Of a DNA stretch of 64,000 nucleotides, positions 45,702-54,805 are shown piece after piece. Under the pieces are notes generated by a model that saw nothing but the letters and a program-made list of their open reading frames with translations, was not told the origin of the DNA and did not search any database. The translations under genes and the position numbers were made by a program. Origin of the DNA: an uncultured Sphingomonas sp. (GTDB taxonomy: Bacteria > Pseudomonadota > Alphaproteobacteria > Sphingomonadales > Sphingomonadaceae); assembly GCF_913777625.1 (NCBI RefSeq), contig NZ_CAJYTI010000026.1:1-64000 (forward strand), given 5' to 3'. How positions within the stretch are numbered: position 1 is the stretch's first letter; every line of letters starts with the position of its first letter.

Positions 45702-46643
45702 ATGGCGGCGTCCCCCGCGTCGGGCTGGCGCGCCAATATCGTTCTCTACGCGGCACTCGCCGCCAATATCGGGATCGCCGTCGCGAAATTCGTCGCGGCG
45801 GCGATTACCGCGTCGTCCTCGATGGTGACCGAAGGCGTGCACAGCCTGGTGGACAGCCTCAACCAGATCCTGCTGCTCTACGGGCAGCGCCGCGCGAAGC
45901 GGCCGCCCGATGCCGAACACCCGTTCGGCTATGGCCGCGAGCTCTATTTCTGGGCGTTCGTCGTCGCGATCCTGATCTTCGGGCTGGGCGCGGGCGTTTC
46001 GGTCTATGAAGGCTATCTCCACATCCTCGACCCGGAGCCGCTGCGCGATCCCTTGGTCAATTACATCGTGCTCGGCATCGCCACCGCGATGGAAGGGACC
46101 AGCTGGGTGGTCGCGATCCGCGAGTTCCGCGCGAGCAAGGGCGATTGCGGCTGGTGGACGGCGATCCGCGAGTCGAAGGATCCCGCCGGCTTCATCGTGC
46201 TGTTCGAGGATTCGGCGGCGCTGGCGGGGCTGGTGGTCGCCGCGATCGGCATATGGGCGAGCCATGCCTGGGGCGACCCGCGGATCGACGGCATGGCCTC
46301 GATCGTAATCGGCCTGATCCTGGCGGCGGTCGCCACGCTGCTCGCGCGCGAGGCCAAGGGGCTGCTGATCGGCGAGCGCGCCAACCCCGAGCTGATCGCC
46401 CAGGTCCGAACGATGCTCGAGGCCGAGCCGCAGATCACCGCCGTCAACCATGTGCGCACGATCCACACCGCGCCCGACCGCGTGTTCGTGGCGATCAGTG
46501 CCGATTTCGACGATGCGCTGGCGATGGGCGCGGCGGAGACGCTGATCGAGCGGATCGAAGCGAAGCTGAAGGCGGCGCTCCCCCAGCTCAGCTCGATCTA
46601 CATCCGCCCGGAAAAGCGCGAAGACGCCGCGGTGGTGGCCTAG
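45702..46643 (+). CDS. Cation diffusion facilitator family transporter
   Basis: 313 residues, four to six membrane helices. CDF metal site EGVHSLVDSLNQ (HxxxD) and FEDSAALAG (DxxxA-type), plus the heavy-metal inner-membrane GYGRELYFWAF motif and a cytoplasmic C-terminal domain with HVRTIHTAPD. Exports divalent metal, probably zinc or another transition metal, by proton antiport; the specific metal is unknown. Confidence 0.92.
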   Translation: MAASPASGWRANIVLYAALAANIGIAVAKFVAAAITASSSMVTEGVHSLVDSLNQILLLYGQRRAKRPPDAEHPFGYGRELYFWAFVVAILIFGLGAGVSVYEGYLHILDPEPLRDPLVNYIVLGIATAMEGTSWVVAIREFRASKGDCGWWTAIRESKDPAGFIVLFEDSAALAGLVVAAIGIWASHAWGDPRIDGMASIVIGLILAAVATLLAREAKGLLIGERANPELIAQVRTMLEAEPQITAVNHVRTIHTAPDRVFVAISADFDDALAMGAAETLIERIEAKLKAALPQLSSIYIRPEKREDAAVVA

Positions 46644-46682
46644 CTCGATCCGCGACCTGGCGGTGGAGGGCTGCGCGCGACG

Positions 46683-47054
46683 TTACCCGCCCAGCGCGTC
46701 GAGCAATTCGTGTGTGCGCAGCGGCTTTTCGAGCAGTGCGGCATAGCCGGTCGCTTCTGCCTGCGCGGTCAGCGCCGGGCTCGGATAGCCGGTCATCAGC
46801 ACCGCGCGACCGGTCCAGCCCCGCGTCTTCAGCGCGCGCAGCAGTGCGATGCCGTCGCCGTCCGGCAGGTAATAGTCGGCGACCAGATAGTCCGCCGTCA
46901 TCGCGGCGGGATCGGCGAGCGAGGCCTTGGCCACGCTGTGCGCCCGCACCTGATAGCCCTGGCCGTGCAGCAGCAGCTGGGTCGACCGGCGCACGCCGTC
47001 ATCGTCTTCGACGAGCAACACGCTGGGGCGTCGGGCGGGGGGCGGAGTGGTCAT
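46683..47054 (-). CDS. Single-domain response regulator receiver
   Basis: 123 residues, only a receiver domain: SVLLVEDDDGVRRSTQLLL, phospho-Asp in LVADYYLPDGDG, MTGYPS and the conserved Lys in LLEKPLRTHELL. No output domain, so it may act through protein contact. The LLEKP tail and AVLMTGYPSPAL resemble FixJ-like receivers. No kinase adjoins it. Convergent with the CDF gene. Confidence 0.88.
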   Translation of the reverse strand: MTTPPPARRPSVLLVEDDDGVRRSTQLLLHGQGYQVRAHSVAKASLADPAAMTADYLVADYYLPDGDGIALLRALKTRGWTGRAVLMTGYPSPALTAQAEATGYAALLEKPLRTHELLDALGG

Positions 47055-47190
47055 CGAGCGGGCCTGATCGCGCTGCGTGGCATGTGCCGCCGCAGGCGTC
47101 TCTACGCAAACCTCCTAGGGTCGCAGCGCGGGCGCTGCTGGCCCAAGGGGCGGTTGCGGGCACCCCGGCGATGCGGCACCTTAGGCCACG

Positions 47191-47376
47191 ATGTTCTTCG
47201 ACGAGAATCGCGTCTGGCCCCGGCCGGAACCGCAGCCCCCGACGCCGGCGCCGCCGGGCCGGCGCGAGCGGTTTCTGACGCGGATGTTCCTGTTCTACGC
47301 GCTGGTGCTGCTGCTGCTGCCGGTCAGCGCGGGCGGGATCGCCGACCTGATCCGCTATCTGCTGGGCCTGCACTGA
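47191..47376 (+). CDS. Small membrane protein, 61 residues
   Basis: MFFDENRVWPRPEPQPP...RRERFLTRMFLFYALVLLLLPVSAG has a Pro-rich start, basic patch and one hydrophobic helix. The codon pattern is GC-rich like its neighbours. No clear ribosome site. A similar type of short inner-membrane protein is common in this group, but no function is known. Confidence 0.5.
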   Translation: MFFDENRVWPRPEPQPPTPAPPGRRERFLTRMFLFYALVLLLLPVSAGGIADLIRYLLGLH

Positions 47377-47448
47377 GAGGCTGCGACAACGACGTCATGC
47401 CAGCCAACGCGGCGTGACGGACTCGGTGGGCGTTCCACCAGGCCGGGC

Positions 47449-48159
47449 TCAGCCCAGTTCATCGTCCTTGTACTTGATCTGCAGGAAGTTGCCGCGGGTC
47501 GCCAGCGCGTCGAGATCGCCCTGGGCAAGCTGGGCGGTCATCTCGGCGATCTGCTCGTCGATCACCTGCAGGCCCTGCGCCAGCTGCTGGTCCGGGGTCA
47601 TGCCGTTGCGCGGCACGGTCCGCAGCGGCTCCGGCACGCGGCCATAGCCGTTGACCAGTTCGGGCAGCTGCTCCCCGATCAGCTTGCGCACTTCGTTGGC
47701 GGCGGGCGAGGCCTCGTCCAGCCGGGCGAGCTGCGGCGACAGCGTTTCCAGTTTCACCCCGATCGAATCGACCAGCGTGCGCGCCGGCGCGGGCAGCGCC
47801 AGCCGCTGCGTCTCCAGCCAGCGTTCGGTGGTGGCGGGCAGCGCCTTCAAGGGCACCTGCACGAGCTGCTCGACGCGCGGTGCGCTGGTCACCGGCAGCG
47901 AGGCGAAGACGAAGGTCGCCAGGATCAGCAGCGCCATCACCGCCAACGCGCCGAACATGCCGAGCGGCACGAACAGGCCGATCACGATCGCGGCAAGGAC
48001 GATCACCGCGTCCGCCGCCGCGATCCGGCCGAGCCGCGCGAGAATCTCCGCCTCGCGCCGCTTGCGGGTGCGGGTGGCGAGCGCGCCTTCGGTGCGGGCG
48101 CGCGAACGCTCGATCAGTTCCTCGCCGCGGGCGAGCAGGCGGTCCACGTCACTCGGCAT
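47449..48159 (-). CDS. XpaC-like membrane protein next to telA
   Basis: 236 residues. Charged coiled N-terminus, two hydrophobic helices (AADAVIVLAAIVIGLFVPL and ALAVMALLILATFVFAS), then a helical C-terminal region with VIDEQIAEMTAQLAQGDLD. XpaC-family proteins (5-bromo-4-chloroindolyl-phosphate hydrolysis) usually precede telA. Here sequence identity to XpaC is not strong by eye; the neighbour and layout suggest a counterpart. Function unknown; it would act with TelA. Confidence 0.6.
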   Translation of the reverse strand: MPSDVDRLLARGEELIERSRARTEGALATRTRKRREAEILARLGRIAAADAVIVLAAIVIGLFVPLGMFGALAVMALLILATFVFASLPVTSAPRVEQLVQVPLKALPATTERWLETQRLALPAPARTLVDSIGVKLETLSPQLARLDEASPAANEVRKLIGEQLPELVNGYGRVPEPLRTVPRNGMTPDQQLAQGLQVIDEQIAEMTAQLAQGDLDALATRGNFLQIKYKDDELG

Positions 48160-48165
48160 CGCGGC

Positions 48166-49374
48166 TTACATCGCCTCCAGCTTGAAGCCGTCGCTCGGGC
48201 CACCGAGCCGGTTCTGCTCGGCCCCCTCGGCGCGGGCGATATAGCCCTTCGACTTCTCGACTTCGTTCGACAGGGTGGTGACCGTGGTCTTCATGCTGTC
48301 GAGCGCCTTGAGCTTGAAGGTGTCGATCGCATCCATCGTGTCGTAGATGTTCTGGAAGGCGCGCTGCAGCGTCTCGACGGGAATCGTCGCGCTCGCCGCC
48401 TGTTCGTGGATCGCGGCGGTCTGGCTCTTGAGCAGCTGGCCGGTCGATTCGATCAGGTTGGCGGTGGTGGTGTTCAGCGCGGTGATCTGATCGAGCACCA
48501 GCTTCTGGTTGTTGAGTGCCTGCGCGACCGTCACCGCCGTGCGCAGTGCCGAGACGGTGGTGGTCGAGGCGCGGTCGACACCCTTGATCAGCTCGACATT
48601 GTTCTTCTTGACCAGATCGAGCGCGAGATAGCCCTGCACCGTCACCGCCATCTGGGTGAGCAGGTCCTGGGTGCGCTGGCGGACATAGAAGAGCGCGGTC
48701 TCGCGGATCGCCTTGGCCTTGGCGGGGTCGGTATGATCCAGCTCGTTGGCCTTGTCCTCGAGCTTCGTGTCCATCGCCTTGGACAGATAGATCATCTGCT
48801 CCAGCCGACCCATCGCGTTCCACAGATTGGCGCGCTCGGTGGCGATCGCGGCATTGTCCTGCAGCAGCTCGTCCTTGCCGTTGGCGAGGCTCTTGAGCAC
48901 CGCGTTGATGTGGCTCTGCGACGACTGGTATTTGCGGAAATAGTTGGTCAGCCCGCCGCCGCCGCCGAAAATCTTCGACAAAAAGCCGTCCTTGCCGCCG
49001 ATCAGCTTGCCGTTGCGCGAGGGGTCGAGCTCTTCCACCGTCTTGCGCAGCGCGAGCAGGTCGGCGCCGACACCGCCGTCGCTGCCCATCGCGCGCACCG
49101 GGCGATCGAGGAAGCGATTGGACTGGCCTGCTGCGTCGCGGATTTCCTTCTGCCCCATCGCCGCGATCGCATCGACGCGCTTGCCGAATTCGGGCGAGTT
49201 CACGTCCTGCGCGATCAGATCGTCGATGAAGCCGTCGACGCGCTTGTCGAGTTCGGACTTCTTGGTGTCTTCAACCGGCACCAGCCCGGCGGCCTTTTCG
49301 GGCGCCACGGCGGGCACGGGATCCGGGGGCGTGAGCACCAGACCCTGTTCTGCGGTTTCCGTCACAGTCGCCAT
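48166..49374 (-). CDS. telA: Toxic anion resistance protein TelA
   Basis: 402 residues, cytoplasmic, mostly helical. TelA (PF05816) hallmarks include FGKRVDAIAAMGQKEI, the helical RYQSSQSHINAVLKSL and the long run to LEAM. Named for tellurite resistance, it also affects cell-envelope and bacteriocin sensitivity in some Gram-positives; mechanism unclear. It lies 6 bp upstream of the XpaC-like gene, so they form one operon. Confidence 0.9.
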   Translation of the reverse strand: MATVTETAEQGLVLTPPDPVPAVAPEKAAGLVPVEDTKKSELDKRVDGFIDDLIAQDVNSPEFGKRVDAIAAMGQKEIRDAAGQSNRFLDRPVRAMGSDGGVGADLLALRKTVEELDPSRNGKLIGGKDGFLSKIFGGGGGLTNYFRKYQSSQSHINAVLKSLANGKDELLQDNAAIATERANLWNAMGRLEQMIYLSKAMDTKLEDKANELDHTDPAKAKAIRETALFYVRQRTQDLLTQMAVTVQGYLALDLVKKNNVELIKGVDRASTTTVSALRTAVTVAQALNNQKLVLDQITALNTTTANLIESTGQLLKSQTAAIHEQAASATIPVETLQRAFQNIYDTMDAIDTFKLKALDSMKTTVTTLSNEVEKSKGYIARAEGAEQNRLGGPSDGFKLEAM

Positions 49375-49699
49375 CGTCGCTCTCTCTTCCCAATTCCGTG
49401 GGGATAACCATGCAGGCGAAGCACGTATCCCGCAAGTGTGTCATGTAGATAGCACAGTTCGGAATGCAACTTGACCGGCGTCCGTGCGCAGCATTGTGCT
49501 GCCCCGTGGCAATGGGAGAGCGGGGATGCAGCGGCGCGGCGCGTGAAGGTTCGGCGCGTTCGGTGCGAATCACGGTGCACCGAATCCTGTAGCGGGAAAG
49601 TCCGGAGGCAGACCGGCGGCGTGGGGGGCCTTCCCGCGACGCACCATTTCGGCTATGGGCCCGCCCGTACGCGCGCTTCCGCGCCAATCAGGAAATCGC
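49375..49699. other. Intergenic region between telA and typA
   Basis: About 325 bp between two diverging genes. It contains an 8-bp inverted repeat TTCGGTGC/GCACCGAA (49559-49584), which could be a regulatory site, and it lacks a plausible ORF or known RNA. Both promoters must be here. Confidence 0.4.
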
Positions 49700-51541
49700 A
49701 TGAACCTCCGTAACGTGGCGATCATCGCACACGTCGACCATGGCAAGACCACCCTCGTCGACCAGCTCTTCCGCCAGTCCGGCACCTTCCGCGACAACCA
49801 GCGCGTCGAAGAGCGTGCGATGGACTCGAACGACCTCGAAAAGGAGCGCGGGATCACGATTCTCGCCAAGCCGACGTCGGTCGACTGGTCGCCCGACGGC
49901 ACGGAAGAGAACAGCATCCGCATCAACATCGTCGACACGCCCGGCCACGCCGACTTCGGCGGCGAGGTGGAGCGCATCCTGAGCATGGTCGACGGCGTGA
50001 TCCTGCTGGTCGATTCGTCCGAAGGCGCGATGCCGCAGACCAAGTTTGTGACCGGCAAGGCGCTCAAGCTGGGCCTGCGTCCGATCGTGGTCGTCAACAA
50101 GATCGACCGCGCCGATTCGCGCGTGCAGGAAGTGCTCGACGAAGTGTTCGACCTGTTCGTGACGCTCGAAGCGACCGACGAGCAGCTCGACTTCCCGGTG
50201 CTCTATGCCTCGGGCCGCAACGGCTATGCCTCGACCGATCCGGACGCGCGCGAAGGCACGCTGACCCCGCTGTTCCAGAAGATCGTCGACCATGTCCCGC
50301 CGCCGCAGGTGGACGAAGAGGCCGAGTTCAAGTTCCTGGTCACCCTGCTCGACCGCGACAACTTCCTCGGCCGCATCCTCACCGGCCGCGTCGAGAGCGG
50401 CACGGTGCGCCTCAACCAGCCGATCCACGCGCTGGATAACGACGGCAACATCGTCGAGACCGGCCGCGCCTCCAAGATCATGTCGTTCCGCGGCCTCGAC
50501 CGCGTGCCGGTAGAAGAAGCGCGCGCGGGCGACATCATCAGCCTTGCCGGCCTCGCCGTCGCCACCGTGTCGAACACCATCGCCGACACCTCGGTGAGCG
50601 AGCCGCTGCACGCGCAGCCGATCGATCCGCCGACGCTATCGATGCGCTTCGCCGTCAACGACTCGCCGATGGCGGGCCGCGAGGGCAGCAAGGTGACCAG
50701 CCGCATGATCCGCGACCGCCTGTTCCGCGAGGCGGAATCGAACGTCGCGATCAAGATCACCGAGAGCGACGAAAAGGACAGCTTCGAAGTCGCCGGCCGT
50801 GGCGAACTCCAGCTCGGCGTGCTGATCGAGACGATGCGCCGCGAGGGCTTCGAGCTCGGCATCAGCCGTCCGCGCGTGCTGTTCCGCGACGGCGAGAACG
50901 GCCGCGAGGAGCCGTACGAAACCGTCGTGATCGACGTGGACGAGGAATTCTCGGGCACGGTCGTCGACAAGATGAACCAGCGCAAGGCCGAGATGACCGA
51001 CATGCGTCCGTCGGGTGGCGGCAAGACCCGCATCACCTTCTCGGCACCGTCGCGCGGCCTGATCGGCTATCACGGCGAGTTCCTGTCGGACACCCGCGGC
51101 ACCGGCATCATGAACCGCCTGTTCGAGAAGTACGGGCCGTACAAGGGCAAGATCGAAGGCCGCAAGAACGGCGTGCTGATCTCCAACGGCGCCGGCGAAG
51201 CCCAGGGCTATGCGCTGGGTCCGCTCGAAGAGCGCGGCATCCTGTTCGTCGGTCACGGTGAGGCCCTGTACGAGGGCATGATCATCGGCGAGAACGCCAA
51301 GACGGAAGACCTCGAGGTCAACCCGATGAAGGCGAAGCAGCTGACCAACTTCCGCGCTTCGGGCGGCAAGGACGATGCGATCCGCCTGACGCCGCCGAAG
51401 AAGATGACGCTGGAACAGGCCATCGCCTACATCGACGACGACGAGATGGTGGAAGTGACCCCGAAGAACATCCGCCTGCGCAAGCGCTTCCTCGACCCGA
51501 ACGAGCGCAAGCGCGCCAGCCGGGCGAAGTCGGCCGCGTAA
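49700..51541 (+). CDS. typA: GTP-binding protein TypA/BipA
   Basis: 613 residues from ATG 49700 with AGGAA upstream. Translational GTPase: G1 [11 protein letters not shown]2 [10 protein letters not shown]3 [13 protein letters not shown]4 NKIDR, then EF-G-like domains and the BipA C-terminal stretch ([14 protein letters not shown], ending in [12 protein letters not shown]). Binds ribosomes under stress and cold. Length is normal. A strong terminator follows. Confidence 0.97.
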   Translation: MNLRNVAIIAHVDHGKTTLVDQLFRQSGTFRDNQRVEERAMDSNDLEKERGITILAKPTSVDWSPDGTEENSIRINIVDTPGHADFGGEVERILSMVDGVILLVDSSEGAMPQTKFVTGKALKLGLRPIVVVNKIDRADSRVQEVLDEVFDLFVTLEATDEQLDFPVLYASGRNGYASTDPDAREGTLTPLFQKIVDHVPPPQVDEEAEFKFLVTLLDRDNFLGRILTGRVESGTVRLNQPIHALDNDGNIVETGRASKIMSFRGLDRVPVEEARAGDIISLAGLAVATVSNTIADTSVSEPLHAQPIDPPTLSMRFAVNDSPMAGREGSKVTSRMIRDRLFREAESNVAIKITESDEKDSFEVAGRGELQLGVLIETMRREGFELGISRPRVLFRDGENGREEPYETVVIDVDEEFSGTVVDKMNQRKAEMTDMRPSGGGKTRITFSAPSRGLIGYHGEFLSDTRGTGIMNRLFEKYGPYKGKIEGRKNGVLISNGAGEAQGYALGPLEERGILFVGHGEALYEGMIIGENAKTEDLEVNPMKAKQLTNFRASGGKDDAIRLTPPKKMTLEQAIAYIDDDEMVEVTPKNIRLRKRFLDPNERKRASRAKSAA

Positions 51542-51562
51542 GCGCTCCCTTCCCGACGAAGA

Positions 51563-51597
51563 AAAGGCCCTTGCCGGCGACGGCGGGGGCCTTTTTC
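51563..51597 (+). terminator. Rho-independent terminator after typA
   Basis: AAAAGGCCCttGCCGgcgaCGGCggGGGCCTTTTT, stem with T-run, 22 bp after the stop. Confidence 0.88.
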
Positions 51598-51624
51598 GTT
51601 GGGGTCGTTCGCCGCCCGCTGAGC

Positions 51625-51720
51625 CGTCCTCCCGGCGGAAGCCGGGATCCATTGCCAGGACGTCCGGGATCGAGCCGGAACGGAGACCCCAATCAACCCC
51701 GGCTTTCGCCGGGATGACGG
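51625..51720. repeat. Extragenic palindromic pair, family A copy 4
   Basis: CGTCCTCCCGGCGGAAGCCGGG and CCCCGGCTTTCGCCGGGATGACG arms, with a GAGCCGGAACGGAGACCCC spacer. Between convergent typA and the rhodanese gene. Confidence 0.78.
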
Positions 51721-51740
51721 CGTTGGAGGAGCAGGCTGCC

Positions 51741-52268
51741 TCAGGCCGCCACGCGGTTCCACGGCATGCGCTGCAGCGCCATCCCCAGCCCGCACCAGCC
51801 GCTGACGCCGGCAAAGGCCAGCATGAAGCCGAAGAACCCCGCCGCATAGAAGCCCGGCGTGAAGCCCATCAGCCCGGCCAGCGTGCCGGCGAACACCAGC
51901 AGCCCGACGATCATCTGCACCTGGCGGAAGATGGAGACGCGCGGGGCACCGGCGCCCGCCAGCGGTAGCCCGGCGGCGCTCCAGGCTTCGATCCCGCCGT
52001 CTAGATTGCGCACCCGATCGCCGACGACCTGCTCGGCAAGCGCACAGGCCCGGCCGCCGCGCGCGCCCTTCTGGCACTGGAAGATCAGCAGTCGGTCGCC
52101 TGGTAGATCGGCATCGGCCAGCAGCGCCGGAAGCGCGCCCAGCGGCATCGAGGCGGCATAGGGGATGTGGCTGGCGCGGAACTCGTCGGGTTCGCGCACG
52201 TCGATCAGCAGGGCGGTGCCGTCGGCGAGCAGGCGGTGCGCTTCCAGTGCGTCGATCGTGGCGGTCAT
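51741..52268 (-). CDS. Rhodanese-like protein with inner-membrane DUF2892 tail
   Basis: 175 residues from ATG 52268. Residues 1-110 are a rhodanese domain with LIDVREPDEFRASHIPYA and active-site Cys65 in the loop CQKGAR. The C-terminal part has two hydrophobic helices (MIVGLLVFAGTLAGLMGF and AAGFFGFMLAFAGVSGWCG) of DUF2892 type, so the sulfurtransferase is held at the membrane. Overlaps the regulator gene by 4 bp. Likely handles persulfide sulfur. Confidence 0.88.
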   Translation of the reverse strand: MTATIDALEAHRLLADGTALLIDVREPDEFRASHIPYAASMPLGALPALLADADLPGDRLLIFQCQKGARGGRACALAEQVVGDRVRNLDGGIEAWSAAGLPLAGAGAPRVSIFRQVQMIVGLLVFAGTLAGLMGFTPGFYAAGFFGFMLAFAGVSGWCGLGMALQRMPWNRVAA

Positions 52269-52594
52269 TGGTCTTCCTTTCCGCAGAAATGGGCGTGGAG
52301 CACCGCCATCAGGTCGCGGGCGGCGGGATGGGTGATCGAATAGAAAAGCGTGCGATGCTCGCGCCGGGCGGCGACGATGCCCTCGTCCTTCAGCTTGCCC
52401 AGATGCTGCGACATCGAGGTCGGCGCGATGCCGGTCGCCGCGATCAGCGCGCCGACGCTCTGCTCGCCTTCGACCAGCGCGCACAGGATCAGCAGTCGGT
52501 GCGGATTGGCGAGGCCGGAGAGCAAGGCGGCGGCGCCGGCGGCCTTGGGCGCCATCGCCTCCATCAGGGGATTCACGAGGGGACTTGTGTTCAC
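52265..52594 (-). CDS. ArsR family regulator of SqrR/BigR type
   Basis: 109 residues from a GTG start. Winged helix with TGIAPTSMSQHLGKLKDEGIV. Cys38 (LLILCAL) and Cys104 (HAHFCG) are 66 residues apart, the same spacing as the persulfide-sensing pair of SqrR/BigR. It should repress a sulfide-detoxification operon and release DNA when the cysteines form a polysulfide bridge (inference from the family). It precedes a rhodanese gene, the usual partner. Confidence 0.85.
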   Translation of the reverse strand: MNTSPLVNPLMEAMAPKAAGAAALLSGLANPHRLLILCALVEGEQSVGALIAATGIAPTSMSQHLGKLKDEGIVAARREHRTLFYSITHPAARDLMAVLHAHFCGKEDQ

Positions 52595-52595
52595 T

Positions 52596-52617
52596 TCATG
52601 AATATATCAATTCATGA
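52596..52617. promoter_or_regulatory. Perfect palindrome between divergent regulator and AhpD-like gene
   Basis: TCATGAAT-ATATCA-ATTCATGA: 8-bp arms with no mismatch, in an AT-rich gap. It directly precedes the regulator start and is 25 bp before the AhpD-like ATG, so one bound repressor could control both directions. Confidence 0.72.
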
Positions 52618-52641
52618 GTAAACGAATCAAGAGGGAATCCC

Positions 52642-52986
52642 ATGACCAAGGACTATCGCGCGCTCACCCAGGACATTTCCGCCTATTCGGCGCAGCTGCG
52701 AAAGCTGGCGCCCGAAACGATGGCGGGCTTTCATGCGATGGCGAAGGCCGCGGGGGGCGAGGGCGCGGTCGACGCCAAGACCAAGGAGCTGATCGCGCTG
52801 GCGATCGGCGTCACCCAGCGCTGCGACGGCTGTATCGGCTTCCACGCCAAGGCGCTGGTCGGCATGGGCGCGCGCCGCGCCGAGGTCGCCGAGGTGCTGG
52901 GCATGTGCGTGTACATGGGCGGCGGCCCGGCGCTGATGTATGCCGCCGATGCGCTGCGCGCCTATGATCAGTTCGCGGAGGGGTGA
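52642..52986 (+). CDS. Carboxymuconolactone-decarboxylase/AhpD-like protein
   Basis: 114 residues. AhpD active-site pattern: Glu49, then Cys61-Asp-Gly-Cys64 and His68 (QRCDGCIGFHAKAL). Such proteins reduce peroxide or persulfide-linked disulfides with a CxxC pair. RBS AGAGGGAA. Its divergent neighbour is the SqrR/BigR-type regulator, so a persulfide or peroxide role is likely. It overlaps the convergent GST gene by 19 bp. Confidence 0.88.
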   Translation: MTKDYRALTQDISAYSAQLRKLAPETMAGFHAMAKAAGGEGAVDAKTKELIALAIGVTQRCDGCIGFHAKALVGMGARRAEVAEVLGMCVYMGGGPALMYAADALRAYDQFAEG

Positions 52987-53639
52987 GGCTCGGTTTTTGC
53001 AGCGGCCTCGAACACGGCCCGTTGCGCGGCGAATGCCCGCTGGAACGCAGGCCGTGCCTCGCCGCGCCCGATATAGGCCAGCAGTCGCGGCTGGTCGGGC
53101 AGCATCGTCGAGCGGCTCAACCGGCGCAGCACGCTGATCATCAGCAGGTCGGCGGCGCTGAAATCGCCTTCCAACCACTCGGCTCCACCCAATCGCGCGG
53201 CCAACTGGGCGAGGCGGGTGCGGACGCGGTCTTCCAGCATCGACTGGCGGGCCGCAAACCAGGGCGCATCGCGTTCCAGCATCCGCGCCATCGCCCATTC
53301 GACGATCGGCGGCTCGACCGTGCTCACCGCTCCGAACATCCAGGCGACGGCCCGGGCGCGGGCTGTCGGATCCTCCGGGAGCAGTCCGGCATGGCGCTTG
53401 GCGAGATGGTGGACGATTGCGCCGGACTCGAACAGCGTCAGTCCGTCCTCCTCGAAGCTGGGGATCTGGCCGAAGGGCTGGCGGGCGAGATGCTCGGGCG
53501 CCTTCATCGCGGCGAAGGAGATGAGGCGCACCTTGTAGGCGAGGCCCAGTTCCTCCAGCGCCCAGCGCACCGGCATGTCGCGCGCGAGGCCGCGGCCGCG
53601 GTCCGGGGAGGCTTCGAAGGCGGTGAGGGTGATCGGCAC
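52968..53639 (-). CDS. Glutathione S-transferase
   Basis: 223 residues. N-terminal thioredoxin fold with PVRWALEELGLAYKVRLI, PFGQIPSFEEDGLTLFESGAIV (cis-Pro and Glu-Ser glutathione site) and a C-terminal helical domain with EWLEGDFSAADLLM. Conjugates or binds glutathione; specific substrate unknown. Head-on overlap with the AhpD-like gene. Confidence 0.88.
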   Translation of the reverse strand: MPITLTAFEASPDRGRGLARDMPVRWALEELGLAYKVRLISFAAMKAPEHLARQPFGQIPSFEEDGLTLFESGAIVHHLAKRHAGLLPEDPTARARAVAWMFGAVSTVEPPIVEWAMARMLERDAPWFAARQSMLEDRVRTRLAQLAARLGGAEWLEGDFSAADLLMISVLRRLSRSTMLPDQPRLLAYIGRGEARPAFQRAFAAQRAVFEAAAKTEPHPSAN

Positions 53640-53755
53640 GGGCGGTGCTCCATGGGGGGCCTGGCGAGGCTAGCGCAGCGCCTTGATATGCGGAACCGGC
53701 TTCCGCTCTGGCTTCGGCCATGGTCTAACGGCGCATCCTGTCAGGAGGGTGCGTG

Positions 53756-54373
53756 ATGTTGCTGGCTGCGTTGTTGTTTTGGATGCCGCTCCAGGACCGG
53801 GCCGCCGCGCCTGCGACCAGTGCCACGGCGGCTGCGCCCGAGCAGACGGCCAATGGCGGGCAGCGCTGGTCGGTGCTCGCCGATCCCTGCGCCTCGGCCC
53901 AGACCAATGGCGATCAGATCGTGGTCTGCGGCAAGGGCGTCACCGCGCCGCGCCTGCCGCTGCCGGAGGAACGCGGCCCGCCCGACCGGCCACGGCCGAG
54001 CAACCCGGACCGGACCGGCATCGGCGCGCTGCAGGCTTCTTCCGCGCCCTGCGCCGCGCTTGTCGGCGGCTGTCAGGTCGGCGTCGATATCTTCGGCGGT
54101 GCGACCGCACTGGTGCGGGGCATCGGCAAGATCATCGATCCGAACAGCTGCTGCGAGGAGCCGGGCGAATCGCGCAACTTCATCAAGCTGGTGAGCGATG
54201 CCGGCAAGGGCGTCGGCCGGGCGTTCAAGAAGAAGCCCGACAAGTCGAACCGCGTGCCGATCGACCTTAACGATCCGGTGCCGTTCCGCTCATCTCCAGC
54301 AGCACCGCCCATTCCTCCGGCCGCACCGGCGTCACCGACAGGCGCGACTGGCGCACCATCTCGAGGTCCTTGA
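53756..54373 (+). CDS. Hypothetical secreted protein, long overlap with EVE gene
   Basis: 205 residues (or GTG 53753). AGGAGG precedes the start; the N-terminus MLLAALLFWMPLQDRAAAP may be an export signal. Cys pairs at GGC and CCEEPG. No known domain. The last 35 residues (PAAPPIPPAAPASPTGATG) overlap the convergent EVE gene by 107 bp. Composition there is unlike the rest, so the true end of the ancestral protein may be earlier. Confidence 0.6.
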   Translation: MLLAALLFWMPLQDRAAAPATSATAAAPEQTANGGQRWSVLADPCASAQTNGDQIVVCGKGVTAPRLPLPEERGPPDRPRPSNPDRTGIGALQASSAPCAALVGGCQVGVDIFGGATALVRGIGKIIDPNSCCEEPGESRNFIKLVSDAGKGVGRAFKKKPDKSNRVPIDLNDPVPFRSSPAAPPIPPAAPASPTGATGAPSRGP

Positions 54374-54680
54374 GCCGCGGCTCGGCCTTGATCTCGGGCA
54401 GCGGCACCGGACGGCCAAGCGGCTGCAGCGCCTTCACTTCGACGCTCGCCCATTTGCCGTCGTCGCCGTCCGGCTGCCAGGCGCGGGTGATCTCCATGAT
54501 CCCCACCGCGGCCTTCTGGATGTTCGAATGGTAGAAGATCGCCTGGTCGCCGGGGACCATGGTCTTCAGGAAGTTGCGCGCGGTATAGTTGCGCACGCCG
54601 TTCCATTCGGTGCTGCCGTCGCGCACCAGGTCGTCCCAGCCATAGACATCGGGTTCGGAGCGAAGGATCCAGTAGGCCAT
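54267..54680 (-). CDS. EVE domain protein
   Basis: 137 residues, near standard for the family. MAYWILRSEPDVYGWDDL and WNGVRNYTARNFLKTMVPGDQAIFYHS are EVE (thymocyte nuclear protein-type) marks; the domain reads modified bases in nucleic acids. Here it stands alone, with no nuclease or methylase beside it. Its coding end overlaps the hypothetical plus-strand gene. Confidence 0.92.
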   Translation of the reverse strand: MAYWILRSEPDVYGWDDLVRDGSTEWNGVRNYTARNFLKTMVPGDQAIFYHSNIQKAAVGIMEITRAWQPDGDDGKWASVEVKALQPLGRPVPLPEIKAEPRLKDLEMVRQSRLSVTPVRPEEWAVLLEMSGTAPDR

Positions 54681-54805
54681 GCCGCCCGTTAGCCAGCTAA
54701 ATCGCGGCTGAACAGCCGGTTCCGCACCCGTTCAGCCGGGATCCCGTACCAAAGGGCATCGGCGCCACCCCGACTCGGCGGCGCCCGGAGGTGAGGAGAA
54801 TCAGG

